Notes: generated by a model from the sequence alone, not told the origin. DNA of 64,000 nucleotides from Methanocorpusculum vombati (GCF_026891935.1 NZ_JAPTGC010000003.1:1-64000); one strand, 5' to 3'. Positions 33,127-42,314 are shown, numbered from the stretch's first letter. Translations and numbers: made by a program.

Positions 33127-33384
33127 TCAGCTGCTGACCAGAGACCTCAGCTTGACCATCCAGGTAGTACTGGTGGAATAGCCCCACTGGACAATCTCAA
33201 ACTCCATACATTTTTCCGCAAGGAGAGCAAGATTTGTTCCAACGGCCCGGGAAGAGATACCCAGTTCTTTTGCAATATATTTTGCCTTGAAAAAGCGGGT
33301 ACCGGAGGCAACGCCTGCCTTAAGATAGTTGAGAATCCGCTGCTGGGTGGAGTTGTACTGCGGGACCTGAACCTGAAGCTCCAT
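33127..33384 (-). CDS. Winged-helix regulator, paralogue A
   Basis: An 85-residue winged helix-turn-helix protein resembling small archaeal DUF7123-type regulators: TQQRILNYLKAGVASGTRFF, KAKYIAKELGISSRAVGTN (recognition helix), and WGYSTSTTWMV (wing). The ATG at 33384 is chosen because the dyad lies just upstream of it; ATG 33396 falls inside the dyad. It is closely similar to the protein at 33564-33818. It is probably a homodimeric transcription repressor acting on its own promoter. Confidence 0.75.
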   Translation of the reverse strand: MELQVQVPQYNSTQQRILNYLKAGVASGTRFFKAKYIAKELGISSRAVGTNLALLAEKCMEFEIVQWGYSTSTTWMVKLRSLVSS

Positions 33385-33386
33385 GT

Positions 33387-33405
33387 CACTTACCATTAGT
33401 AAGTG
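33387..33405 (-). promoter_or_regulatory. Operator-like dyad of paralogue A
   Basis: CACTTAC-CATTA-GTAAGTG is a perfect dyad ending 3 bp before the ATG at 33384. A TATA box (ATATATATGT on the minus strand, 33419-33429) places the transcription start inside it. The same core occurs at 33823-33839. Confidence 0.75.
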
Positions 33406-33563
33406 TTTGATTTCCTGACATATATATTCTTCCTGTCGTTTCAGAAGTCTGTTTGTCGCAGCACGCGGATCAGCGCTGCGGCGAGGGACAATTGTACAGA
33501 ACATCCCCTGTCGGCACGAATTACCATGCGAAAGGAGACAAAAAAGAAAGAGGGGTGGAGTAT

Positions 33564-33818
33564 TTAAGCTATTGTTTTGCTCGTTACCATCCAGGTCGTA
33601 CTGTTGGAGTAACTCCAGCGCTGGATGTCCAGTTCATCACAGATCTCGGAAAGGATGGCAAGGTTTGTTCCAACCTCTTTAGAAGAAAGTCCAAGATCTT
33701 TGGCAATATACTTTGCCTTGAAGAAACGGCTTCCTTTTGCCACTCCTGCCTTCAGATACCCAAGGATCCGAGACTGGGTGTCGTTATATCTTTCACGAAT
33801 TGTTTTAGGTTCGGTCAT
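33564..33818 (-). CDS. Winged-helix regulator, paralogue B
   Basis: An 84-residue winged helix-turn-helix protein, clearly paralogous to 33127-33384: TQSRILGYLKAGVAKGSRFF, KAKYIAKDLGLSSKEVGTN, and WSYSNSTTWMV. The genes are in tandem on the same strand but have separate promoters. The ATG at 33818 lies 4 bp after the shared dyad. Heterodimer formation or cross-repression between A and B is plausible. Confidence 0.75.
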   Translation of the reverse strand: MTEPKTIRERYNDTQSRILGYLKAGVAKGSRFFKAKYIAKDLGLSSKEVGTNLAILSEICDELDIQRWSYSNSTTWMVTSKTIA

Positions 33819-33822
33819 AATG

Positions 33823-33839
33823 ACTTACCTCATGTAAGT
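33823..33839 (-). promoter_or_regulatory. Operator-like dyad of paralogue B
   Basis: ACTTAC-CTCAT-GTAAGT is a perfect dyad 4 bp upstream of the ATG at 33818. The TATA box (TTTATAAT on the minus strand, 33854-33861) is about 25 bp upstream of the dyad centre, so RNA polymerase would start within it. Confidence 0.75.
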
Positions 33840-34000
33840 ATAGGATGTTTTACATTATAAAGGTAGTGCTTGACACACCGGATTTTTCGAAAAATCCTGA
33901 GGGAACACCGGCTCTTACGAAAAAAATCCCCATAGCCAAAGGTATGCGGGATGTCCCGCGAAGTCTGAAGACCTCACGGACAGGAAGACCCGGCCGCGGG

Positions 34001-35845
34001 TCAGAATGCATCAGCCGGGAACTCGGCGATCTTCTCGATCATCTTGGCGATGACCTCAGACCGCATACCCTCAACAAATTTGATACTGCCAACCACGAGG
34101 TGACCTCCTCCGGAGATTCCTGCACCCGGCATCTCATCGCGCATGGCACGCACCATCTGCGGAATGTTCATCCTCACACCGCGGGAACGGATTACCGCGA
34201 AGTCCGGACCAAGACCGAGCGTTACCACCGGCTGACTCTCATAGCGCTTACAGAGAATATCATGGACCTCGCCTGATGACTTGCCCGGCGGAGGGAACGT
34301 AAATCGGTGGGCAAACATCTCAACGTCTGCGAGGAAGAGGTTTGCTCCGGATGCGAGCACCTGATCCTTAACATGAGGCATCATGGTGTTCATCTGATCC
34401 TCAATTGCGGCGTTTGCCTCGGTCACAAGAAGCGTCACCAGCCGGTTGTGGCGTTCGGGTGCATTGTTGAGGTTTAAGATATCCTTTACAATCTCACGGC
34501 CGTCATTAAACCGGAGCCAGTACTGCTCATAGTCCAGTGCAAGGGCGATGTCCTTACACTCATCACGGGTGTATTTTCCCTCGACAAGGGCAAGATACGC
34601 GTCAAGCTCCGCTGCCTCACTGCGGTCTGCAACTCCTGCAACCGAAGGAAAGTGGAGAATCTTTGCTTCCACGGACGGATTGATCAGGCGGGCAATCTCG
34701 GTTCCGAGCATGCCTGCGGTAACACCGAAATCGCCGCCAACATGGTACGGGTTGACGTGGGCAAGCAGATACTTGTCAATCGTCTCGTCCGGATGGTGGT
34801 GATCGGCAACGACAACATCAAGCTGATACACCTCGGTCATCTTGTAGGAAGGCATATCCTCCTCGGTTGAACCGTTGTCCATCAAAAGAATCAGCGGAAG
34901 TTTCTGACCAAACCGGACATTATCCTTCAGCATCATATCAAGATCGCGGGTCACGTCCTCAATCTCATAGAACGGGGCTTTGGAAGGAGATCTGCGGAAG
35001 AGGAAGTTGTCCTGATCCGGGTCACCGCCGTTGTCACGGATTAACTGCAGAACCGCTGTTTCCACCGAAACCGCAGCACAGATACCATCCGCATCCGCAT
35101 GATGACGGAGAATGATCGGCTGCTGGGTTAACACTGCACGGCGGACGATCTTTGCCAGTTTGCGCATCTCCGGCCAGAGTGCATCAAGCACCGGACTTTC
35201 AATCAGCGGCGTAACCTCGGGCGGCTCGGCGCGGGCCTCAAGAGCCTTGTTGATCCGTGTCCGGACTGCATCGGCCTCGGTTCCTTTGAGGACATGCATA
35301 TCGGAGACTTCAATCTGCATCTGATTGTTTCTGCGGGTCGCCTCGCCGAAGATGCGGACAATATCACCAAGGTTCACCTCGGGATACGATCTGACGCCTG
35401 CCTCGGTGAAGGCTGCCGCATCCTCGACACCGGAATCATCGCAGACGGTGAAGATGGTGGGTCCTGAGGTCTGCTTAATCTGCACCACATCTGCTTCGAT
35501 GGTGACATTTCTGCCGATCTTGTTCTTCAGATCCGAAAGGCGGGAAAGTGTGATCTTTTTCGTCACAAGCTGCGTGTCGTAGCTTCCTTCGGGAAGCTGG
35601 ACTTCACGGAGATCAATGTTTCCGTTCGGACGGATCTGGTTGACCTGCACAAGAATCTGGTCACGTTCTTTTTTCTCGGTCTTGACGTTGCTCTTATGCA
35701 GCAGTCCTTTTACGCGGTCGTTTAAAAGAACAAACGTACCGAACGTTGCAAACCCCTGGACTTTTCCCAGATATACCTGGCCTTCTACGATGTCATCCAC
35801 TTCACAACCGGGCCCAAGCCGGTATACCATATCAATTGTACCCAT
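34001..35845 (-). CDS. RecJ-like DHH phosphoesterase with S1 and OB domains
   Basis: A 614-residue protein. Residues about 18-85 are an S1 domain (GQVYLGKVQGFATFGTFVLL), and 98-190 an OB/tRNA-anti-like domain (GRNVTIEADVVQIKQTSGPT). The DHH nuclease core follows: HHADADG at 248-254, MDNGST at 322-327, and ADHHHPDE at 347-354. The C-terminus has the DHHA1 substrate-binding motif GAGISGGGHLVVGSIKF. This is the archaeal RecJ-like class, acting on RNA or single-stranded DNA. It follows the PhoU/TrkA_C gene by 6 bp. Confidence 0.88.
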   Translation of the reverse strand: MGTIDMVYRLGPGCEVDDIVEGQVYLGKVQGFATFGTFVLLNDRVKGLLHKSNVKTEKKERDQILVQVNQIRPNGNIDLREVQLPEGSYDTQLVTKKITLSRLSDLKNKIGRNVTIEADVVQIKQTSGPTIFTVCDDSGVEDAAAFTEAGVRSYPEVNLGDIVRIFGEATRRNNQMQIEVSDMHVLKGTEADAVRTRINKALEARAEPPEVTPLIESPVLDALWPEMRKLAKIVRRAVLTQQPIILRHHADADGICAAVSVETAVLQLIRDNGGDPDQDNFLFRRSPSKAPFYEIEDVTRDLDMMLKDNVRFGQKLPLILLMDNGSTEEDMPSYKMTEVYQLDVVVADHHHPDETIDKYLLAHVNPYHVGGDFGVTAGMLGTEIARLINPSVEAKILHFPSVAGVADRSEAAELDAYLALVEGKYTRDECKDIALALDYEQYWLRFNDGREIVKDILNLNNAPERHNRLVTLLVTEANAAIEDQMNTMMPHVKDQVLASGANLFLADVEMFAHRFTFPPPGKSSGEVHDILCKRYESQPVVTLGLGPDFAVIRSRGVRMNIPQMVRAMRDEMPGAGISGGGHLVVGSIKFVEGMRSEVIAKMIEKIAEFPADAF

Positions 35846-35851
35846 GTAAAT

Positions 35852-37066
35852 TTACTCCGAGTCTTCAAAATCTTCTATTTCATCGGTATCTGCACCGCAG
35901 AGACCGTACAGTTTCTCTTCCCCGTCGCGTCGTCCGCGTGCCACCAGCAGATCTCCTGCATGCAGGAGAACACTGCGTGCCGGCCGGTAGGTCCAGCGGT
36001 TCTCGTGTTTGATGGCAAAGATAACCATGCCGGTGACGGTTCCCACGTGGGAATCGGCGAGGGATTTTTTGTCCAGCGGGGAACCCGGATGAACGGTTAC
36101 CCAGGAGATGATCTCATCTGACTCCCGGACAATCCTTTTCAGAATCGGGGGAACATCGATCTCACGGAGAACAACATCGGCAATGGAGCTTGCGGCATCT
36201 GAGATGGACTCGGCAAACGAAGACATGTACAGCATGCCGCGGAGACTTGCAACATCCTCGGTACGCTTTGCCGCTTCCAGTGTCCAGAGATCAAGCCGGA
36301 GCCGCATCTCGTCAAGTTCCTCTTCGAGTGCCACAACCTCGTTTGCGAGGTCCATGTTCTCATGCAGGAGGGCTGTATAGGCGAGGCCGACGGAGAGTTC
36401 ACTGATGTTTTTCATCTCGATCATCAGGGCCGCCGCCCGATCGAGATCGCTGATGGCCGTGGCGACGTCATCGTCATCATCCGGAACAGGCTGTCCGGCC
36501 ATCTCGCAGAGGGCAGGGAATCCGTACTCGGGTCCCCGCCCCACCAGTACGTCGCCTGCGCGAAGAACGGTGTGTTTGTCGGGGTCGTAGATTCTCTGCC
36601 GCATGCGGCGTATCATGATAATTCTGATACCGGTTGCGGACTGAAGTTTGATGTCGCCGAGACGCGCACCGTCAAGGGCGCTGTTGCCTGCAACAACGGT
36701 GCGGTGGGTTGCCTCTTCGGCTTCCGGCAATGCTTTTCTGAGATTTGCCGGGAAGGAAACGTGCCGCATGATGTTTTTTGCGATGTCTGCGGCCTGATTA
36801 GAGATGCGTTCCGAGGCTTCTGCAAGCTGCAGAAGACCACTCATCGGTTCGGTATCTTCCAGACGGCGTACGCTCATCATACTGGTGATGCGTGCCTGAT
36901 ATACGAGGTCGTTCATCCGTTCTTCAAGTTCGATGACTTCGTCTGCGATGGCGTTGCTTTCAAAAAGCACCGCAGAGTAAGCCAGATCAACCATCAGTTC
37001 CGAGATATCCTTCATTTCAATGAGGACATCCTTGAGGTTGATGGGTTGATAGTCGCGTTCCATCAT
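35852..37066 (-). CDS. Duplicated PhoU-TrkA_C (RCK_C) regulatory protein
   Basis: A 404-residue cytoplasmic protein made of two repeats. Each has a helical PhoU-like part (LIEMKDISELMVDLAYSAVL; MIEMKNISELSVGLAYTALL) followed by a TrkA_C/RCK_C ligand domain (VLRAGDVLVGRGPEYGF; LLHAGDLLVARGRRDGEEK). Such modules gate potassium or other ion transporters by binding nucleotides or cyclic dinucleotides. No channel is encoded nearby. Co-transcription with the RecJ-like DHH protein is notable, because some DHH proteins degrade cyclic dinucleotides, but this one has the nuclease-type S1/OB layout. Confidence 0.82.
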   Translation of the reverse strand: MMERDYQPINLKDVLIEMKDISELMVDLAYSAVLFESNAIADEVIELEERMNDLVYQARITSMMSVRRLEDTEPMSGLLQLAEASERISNQAADIAKNIMRHVSFPANLRKALPEAEEATHRTVVAGNSALDGARLGDIKLQSATGIRIIMIRRMRQRIYDPDKHTVLRAGDVLVGRGPEYGFPALCEMAGQPVPDDDDDVATAISDLDRAAALMIEMKNISELSVGLAYTALLHENMDLANEVVALEEELDEMRLRLDLWTLEAAKRTEDVASLRGMLYMSSFAESISDAASSIADVVLREIDVPPILKRIVRESDEIISWVTVHPGSPLDKKSLADSHVGTVTGMVIFAIKHENRWTYRPARSVLLHAGDLLVARGRRDGEEKLYGLCGADTDEIEDFEDSE

Positions 37067-37423
37067 GCCTTACTATTATAATGAAGACGTCTGACTACTT
37101 AAGTCAAATCCTCCCGGGAAGCAGATCAGGAGTGTCCTGAAAAAAATCGTCTCTGCGGTTGTTGATGAATCCGTTCTGACTGCATGGCTATGGATTAAAA
37201 CCCCGGACGTGATGAATTTTTATCGTTTTTTGTGCGTGCAGGATTCTGTACCTTTAATGACAGGGAGGATGACATCATTCCGGATTTCCTTTGCCGGAAG
37301 CATCAGTAAAAATTCAGATGCAGACAGAAACTACTTGTTTTCGGGTTTTAAACCGGAATGTACTGCTCCCTGTCAGTCTGTGTTCAACATTTTTATCCAG
37401 AATCATGCCGAAGGATACAATGC
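37067..37423. other. 357-bp intergenic region with repeated leader sequence
   Basis: No gene is seen. Bases 37285-37373 are repeated at 40738-40826 with 3 differences in 89 bp. A TTTTTATCC element (37389-37397) may be the promoter of the secreted protein starting at 37424, about 30 bp away. Confidence 0.55.
37285..37373 (+). repeat. 89-bp repeat, copy 1
   Basis: It begins TTTCCTTTGCCGGAAGCATC and ends TACTGCTCCCTGT. It lies 51-139 bp before the 37424 gene. Copy 2 is fused to a broken copy of the 38805 gene. Confidence 0.9.
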
Positions 37424-38788
37424 ATGAAACTCTTACACTCCAAGATGCGAAGCCGGCGTTATGCCGGCTTTGCTGTCTTACTTACAGCAGTGATGTTTGC
37501 CGCCGTCCTCTGTATCGCACCCGCTGCCGCCGTGGTCTGTGATGAATCCGGCAGTGATGAGATCTGGATTCCGGATGCAGAGGACAATGATGTCCCTGAA
37601 CAAATTGATGACGGGAAGGTCAACGGAGACGAGGCTATCCCGCAGTCTTCAACATCAATGGTCTACAGAGGCCCCGTCTATGATCCTGCTAATTTTACCA
37701 TTACCGCAAGCGGCCCCGATCTCTCACCAGAGGAGCTGTTCGAGTCAGCAAATGCTACCCTGAACACCTATACTGCACTCTTTGGAAAAACTGTGGCACC
37801 CATTGCTTTGTCCGAGTCCTGCCTGTCACCGGATTCCCTTAACCTGCGGAAAAAACTACCCGTGGGTGCGTTATCTGCATCCCCGGTATCAGAAGGGTAT
37901 ATTGGTCTGCCTGATGTGGAAGTACCTGACGGCAAAATACTCGCTGCCTATGGTTTTCGGGTACTGCCAACCGGGCAAACTATGGTCTATGCATCTATCG
38001 TTTCCTCGGATGCAAATGACGCGGCATATGCATCAGCCGCGGAGGAACTGAATGAATGGATGAACACTGATATGAATGAAAAGACGAAGGATGCAGGTAC
38101 TTCTATTGTTGCCTGCGCTGCAGGGTTACCAACAGTCGTTTCGGACTCCTTGAAGATTAGTGAAATGTATACACCCAAATATTATGAGGAAAATACTGAA
38201 AAATATGGGGAAGTTAACGTAAAATCCAGTTGGTACTGGGATAAGTGTGGAGATCTAAGTAATAAGCATGATTATTTCTATGCCACGGCCGAGGTGATAA
38301 TGAACCCTGGTATACTCAGAGGTGGTGCGGGAAACAAATATAAAAATCACCAGATGACCATTGAAATGGATGCCTTACTCCATCCCTCGGCCCTTCCAAA
38401 AGTATATATGAGCGATGCAATTCCGAACAGTATTTCTGGTAAATCATCGATATCATGTTCGATAGGTACGGGTGGGGCCGGTTTGTCGTGGACTCAGGAG
38501 CTTACTGATGTGACAGTGGCCCGAACCGACATTGCGAAATGGGATCTCAAATTTACCGGGACTGGTAATGATGAGGTGGTATACTCCTTCAAATCCGGCA
38601 TGGAAATTGGGTGTTCCCAAACTGCTCGGGATGGCAGGGAATACTGCCTATCAACAACACGTGCTGATGCTTGTAATGCATTCCACACGGGTAATCTATT
38701 TGATAAAACCGGGCCGTCTGTATCGGGTTTATACCACCACTCATTGTATATCCGGTGGGATGGTGATAAATATATAGAGGAAGAATAG
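37424..38788 (+). CDS. Secreted surface protein, unknown family
   Basis: A 454-residue exported protein. The N-terminus is a Sec signal (KMRSRRYAGFAVLLTAVMFA, then APAAAV). The acidic region DEIWIPDAEDNDVPEQIDDG follows, then a long mostly beta domain without recognised motifs (VEVPDGKILAAYGFRVLPTG; SLYIRWDGDKYIEEE at the end). There is no C-terminal membrane anchor. The ATG at 37424 follows GAAGGA. Composition in the second half is AT-richer than the genome average. It lies 16 bp upstream of the GLUG protein and may be co-expressed with it. Confidence 0.7.
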   Translation: MKLLHSKMRSRRYAGFAVLLTAVMFAAVLCIAPAAAVVCDESGSDEIWIPDAEDNDVPEQIDDGKVNGDEAIPQSSTSMVYRGPVYDPANFTITASGPDLSPEELFESANATLNTYTALFGKTVAPIALSESCLSPDSLNLRKKLPVGALSASPVSEGYIGLPDVEVPDGKILAAYGFRVLPTGQTMVYASIVSSDANDAAYASAAEELNEWMNTDMNEKTKDAGTSIVACAAGLPTVVSDSLKISEMYTPKYYEENTEKYGEVNVKSSWYWDKCGDLSNKHDYFYATAEVIMNPGILRGGAGNKYKNHQMTIEMDALLHPSALPKVYMSDAIPNSISGKSSISCSIGTGGAGLSWTQELTDVTVARTDIAKWDLKFTGTGNDEVVYSFKSGMEIGCSQTARDGREYCLSTTRADACNAFHTGNLFDKTGPSVSGLYHHSLYIRWDGDKYIEEE

Positions 38789-38804
38789 CCGGAGGAAAGA
38801 TACC

Positions 38805-40619
38805 ATGACTGAACACAAACTTCTCCTCCTTACAGCAGTGGTCCTTCTGGTATTCAGTGGTATTGCCGGGGCAGGAGCAACCGAAAGTCACATCACCACG
38901 GTTGCAGATCTGCAGGCAATACAGAACGATCTCGGCGGCACGTATTATCTGGACAGTGATCTGGATCTTTCCGGTGTTTCCTTCACTCCGCTGGGAAACG
39001 AAAGTACTCCCTTTACCGGAACGTTCGAAGGAAACGGGCACGCGATCACGTATCTTACCCTGAATCCTGAATCCGGAACCGGAGTAGGGATGTTCGCCTG
39101 TTCAAACGGCACGATACGCAACCTGATCCTGAAGAATATCAGTATAACCTCGACCTGTGCGGACTATGTTGGTGGACTCGTTGGCTGGAACAAGCCGGCA
39201 GGAATCATCCGCGGCATTACCGTCATGAAGAGTGCTGTCTTGGGTTTTCGATCCTCAGATCATGTCAGTGAGGATTATGGGCTCATCGCCGGTCGCAATG
39301 ATGGCAGCATAACACAGAGTTCTGTCCAGTATGGAACCGTGGAAGCGGTATATTCCAGCGGAGGTATCGCCGGGAAGAACCGGGGAACTATCATGGATTG
39401 TTCTGTGGACAGCTGCATGATTCACTGTGGTATGCATGGCGGCGGTATTACCGGGTCTGGCGCTGAACAAGGAAGCGTGATAAATTGCCGTGTCATGAAT
39501 ACGACCGTAACCGGTCGTACAACGCTGGGCGCAATTGCCGGACTCAGTATTGCCACTTCTGATGTATGGGTCACCATTCGCAACACGACCGCTATAGATT
39601 GTACTATCTGCGGAGTTCCCGATCCTGCCCGCCCGGATCTGTCGGTTGAAAACATCGGCGGATTTGCCGGGACCCACGGATGGGGCTGCATTGAGAACTG
39701 TACCATCTCCGGGACCACAGTTGAGGGTTCGAAAGGGACCGGTGGTTTTGTCGGAACAAACGGGAAAGGTGCCAGTATTTGTTCCTCTCACGTGTTCACG
39801 GCGACCGTTATCAGCAAGGGTACCGGTTCGAAAATGATCGGCGGATTTGTCGGCTACAATAAAGGCCTGATAACAGCAAGTACCGCATCCGGGGATGTGT
39901 TCGGCAGCAGTCATGTCGGCGGATTTGCGGGGTACAATACCGGGACACTTACCTCATGTACATCAACAGAAAAAATCCAGGTATCAACAACCAAAAACAG
40001 CAATCACTATGACTGTTCTGTAACCCTTTCCAACGTGACATTGAATTTTTCTGTCTATGACTATTATCTGAATGCAAATGATCCCGATCCGGATAAGAAA
40101 GACACTGAGATCTGGTTTAGTGCCAATACTGACGATCGTAACAGAGGAAAACCAGGCAACACGGTATTCACGTTTAACCTGTCTACCAAGAATTTGACGA
40201 TAACAGACCCGGATATTCTTGCGAGAGACATCTCTGCCGGGAACGCCATGATGATTAATCTGGACGGTTTCAACAGCCTTAATGATCCCACGTGGCGCGG
40301 GCATGAGGTGTGGTTAGACGGCAATCATCCGGAAAAGTCATCATGCCGGCACCCCTTGCAGGAGGGGACAACACACCGTATCAGTATTCACTGCTGGACA
40401 TGGAGCGGCACCGAGAACGGAAGACCCTTTGAACACTCTTGCTGCGTGGGAATAATGAAATCCGATGCCGCACAATACCGGCAGCAGCATCTCGTCCAGA
40501 GTACAATCGACGTTGGTACGGAGCGGTATCTGGCCGATGCAATCCAGAAACCAACCGCAGTATCCCGCACAGATTATGACAGCGTTGATGCGTACATGAC
40601 GGCGATCATAGGGTGTTGA
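38805..40619 (+). CDS. GLUG-motif adhesin-like surface protein
   Basis: A 604-residue secreted protein with a signal peptide (LLLLTAVVLLVFSGIAGAGA). The N-terminal module ITTVADLQAIQNDLGGTYYL, LDLSGVSFTPLGNESTPFTG, FEGNGHAITYLTLN is the usual entry to GLUG repeats. Several GLUG-type repeats follow (VGGLVGWN, SGGIAGKNRG, IGGFAGTHG, GGFVGTNGKG, IGGFVGYNKG, VGGFAGYNTG), predicting a beta-helix stalk. The C-terminal 200 residues are unrelated and Cys/His-containing. A GGAGG site lies 10 bp before the ATG. It is likely involved in surface attachment or cell contact. Confidence 0.85.
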   Translation: MTEHKLLLLTAVVLLVFSGIAGAGATESHITTVADLQAIQNDLGGTYYLDSDLDLSGVSFTPLGNESTPFTGTFEGNGHAITYLTLNPESGTGVGMFACSNGTIRNLILKNISITSTCADYVGGLVGWNKPAGIIRGITVMKSAVLGFRSSDHVSEDYGLIAGRNDGSITQSSVQYGTVEAVYSSGGIAGKNRGTIMDCSVDSCMIHCGMHGGGITGSGAEQGSVINCRVMNTTVTGRTTLGAIAGLSIATSDVWVTIRNTTAIDCTICGVPDPARPDLSVENIGGFAGTHGWGCIENCTISGTTVEGSKGTGGFVGTNGKGASICSSHVFTATVISKGTGSKMIGGFVGYNKGLITASTASGDVFGSSHVGGFAGYNTGTLTSCTSTEKIQVSTTKNSNHYDCSVTLSNVTLNFSVYDYYLNANDPDPDKKDTEIWFSANTDDRNRGKPGNTVFTFNLSTKNLTITDPDILARDISAGNAMMINLDGFNSLNDPTWRGHEVWLDGNHPEKSSCRHPLQEGTTHRISIHCWTWSGTENGRPFEHSCCVGIMKSDAAQYRQQHLVQSTIDVGTERYLADAIQKPTAVSRTDYDSVDAYMTAIIGC

Positions 40620-40737
40620 ACCCATTGCTGTTCTCCCCGGTCAAATGGAGAGGGGATCTTCACGCTACACTTTTTTGACTTACTCTTGGGTGTAATAGAG
40701 AAATCCCATCACAGAGGGGGAGAACAGTATTTCAGAA

Positions 40738-41030
40738 TTTCCTTTGCCGGAAGCATCTGTAAAAATTCAGATGCGGACAGAAACTACTTGTTTTCGGGTT
40801 TTACACCGGAATGTACTGCTCCCTGTTAAACCGAAAGTCACATCACCACGGTTGCGGATCTGCAGGCAATACAGAACGTCCCCGCGGCCCCTATTTATCC
40901 GGAGAGTGTCCAGAATCTCTCCGGCGTTGCCTTTACTCCGTGGGGGAAACGAAAGCACTCCCTTTACCGGAACGTCCGAAGGAAACGGGCACACGATTCA
41001 CGCATCCCCCCTGAATCCGGAACCGGAGTT
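40738..41030 (+). pseudogene. Chimeric remnant: 89-bp leader fused to GLUG gene start
   Basis: Bases 40738-40826 repeat 37285-37373. They are followed at 40831 by a degraded copy of the 38805 gene from its position 38881 onward: CCGAAAGTCACATCACCACG is identical, then frameshifts and small deletions, then ACTCCCTTTACCGGAACGT and a last match near 41020. No continuous reading frame survives. The arrangement shows a recombination between the upstream region of one surface gene and the coding sequence of the next. Confidence 0.85.
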
Positions 41031-41095
41031 GCAGCCGGCATACCGTAGGTCACAAGACCCTTCCGACTGTCTGCACCAGCAAGAAAGTTTTTCTC

Positions 41096-41737
41096 ATGAC
41101 AGCGGAAAGTTATCCAACAATGATTTCACTTGGTGAAGATTTCAAACCGGCTTTGAAATACAAGCCGTACCTTGCCATTTATACAATGGTGGTAGTTGCC
41201 GTTATCTGGGCTGTCTGTTTAGGATGGGCAGTATTAATCGGCGAAATAGGAATACCCCAGCCGATCGTTCTTGCGATCGTTGCTGTCCTTGTCGTCTGTC
41301 TGCTGTTCGTCCTTCTCTGGACCGTACTCTACTACAAATCCGTCGTGTATCATCTCAATGCAACCGAAATGACCTGGAAGCGCGGTGTCTGGTTCCGCAA
41401 GACCGGCATCGTCCCCTACAACAGAATCACCAACGTTGACATTGTTCAGGGTCCTGTCATGCGCATGTTCGGCATCTCCAACCTCAAAATCCAGACTGCT
41501 GGTTACTCCGGCAGCAACGGATCGGCTGAGATTGCCATTGAAGGCATTGAAGAACCTGAACCGCTGCGTGCCATGATCATGGACTTCGTTCGCGGCGGTG
41601 CACCGAGTGCCGCGGCAACCGGCGTTGATGTATCGGCTGCAAAAGCCTCCGCAGCGTCAGTTTCCGGCGATGCAGACATACGTGCACTCCTCGCAGAGGT
41701 CGCGGCAATCCGCAGACTTCTTGAGGAGAGAAAATAA
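41096..41737 (+). CDS. Membrane protein with bacterial-type PH domain
   Basis: A 213-residue protein. Two transmembrane helices lie at about 29-50 and 57-82 (YLAIYTMVVVAVIWAVCLGW; IVLAIVAVLVVCLLFVLLWT). A bPH2/YdbS-like domain follows (YHLNATEMTWKRGVWFRKTG, IVPYNRITNVDIVQGPVMRM, FGISNLKIQTAGYSGSNG). The C-terminus is a flexible linker with a short coiled coil (IRALLAEVAAIRRLLEERK). ATG 41120 is an alternative start. The family is common in archaea and bacteria; its role is unknown, perhaps in envelope maintenance. Confidence 0.8.
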   Translation: MTAESYPTMISLGEDFKPALKYKPYLAIYTMVVVAVIWAVCLGWAVLIGEIGIPQPIVLAIVAVLVVCLLFVLLWTVLYYKSVVYHLNATEMTWKRGVWFRKTGIVPYNRITNVDIVQGPVMRMFGISNLKIQTAGYSGSNGSAEIAIEGIEEPEPLRAMIMDFVRGGAPSAAATGVDVSAAKASAASVSGDADIRALLAEVAAIRRLLEERK

Positions 41738-41907
41738 TTTTTTTTTGATATTTTTCTGGAAAATCCAGGCGGGCCAGCTTTTATCGTGCGGCTGTACTTG
41801 GAGTAACCAAAGAGATAGACTCACATCCATTTTCCAAAAATTCCAAAAAAAGTTCCGGACAATACGCTTCGTTACCTTCATACCCTCCGCAGTACATCAT
41901 ATTGATC

Positions 41908-42129
41908 ATGGTAGTCCCCTGTCTCACATGCACCGCACTTGACAAACACGAATACACAATCAACCCGGCAACCGGCCTCTACGAGTATCATCTAACCTGC
42001 AGCCGCGGCATTGCCACACCCGACCCCATGCCCAAAGAAGGATTCACCTGCGAACACTATGAAAACAAACTTGCAGTCCTGCCCCGGGTGCGCCGGAGCA
42101 GCTGTGCAATAGAAGTCCGCCACGACTAA
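41908..42129 (+). CDS. Small cysteine-containing protein, 73 aa
   Basis: A 73-residue protein with C5, C8, C31 and C48 (CLTC; LTCSRG; FTCEHY), a possible zinc site. Codon use is like that of neighbouring genes, and a TATCATATTG element lies just upstream. The family is not recognised. It is followed by an A-rich stretch and the convergent DUF2070 gene. Confidence 0.5.
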   Translation: MVVPCLTCTALDKHEYTINPATGLYEYHLTCSRGIATPDPMPKEGFTCEHYENKLAVLPRVRRSSCAIEVRHD

Positions 42130-42290
42130 AAAAAGATTTGAACAAGAGACTCCGCAACGATCGCGGGGGAACAGTATCCCTTAACGATTCGACCGGTTCC
42201 GGCTCTCCTGTCAGGGTACGTGCAGGAAAACCTCTCATTTTTGGTGACGACGCAGGTTCAGGCGTCATTCACATCTCGTACCTGCCGCAA

Positions 42291-42297
42291 AAAAAGA
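42291..42297 (-). terminator. T7 tract after the DUF2070 gene
   Basis: The minus strand reads CTTTTTTTGC about 18 bp after the DUF2070 stop, the expected termination signal of the long minus-strand operon. Confidence 0.5.
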
Positions 42298-42314
42298 AAC
42301 GGTTGTATCAAAGA

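Noticed and set aside
42140-42300. tRNA or small RNA between 42129 and 42315
   Set aside because: A short stem (around 42243-42271) and a GGTTC-like string exist, but no cloverleaf could be built; only the T7 terminator is supported.
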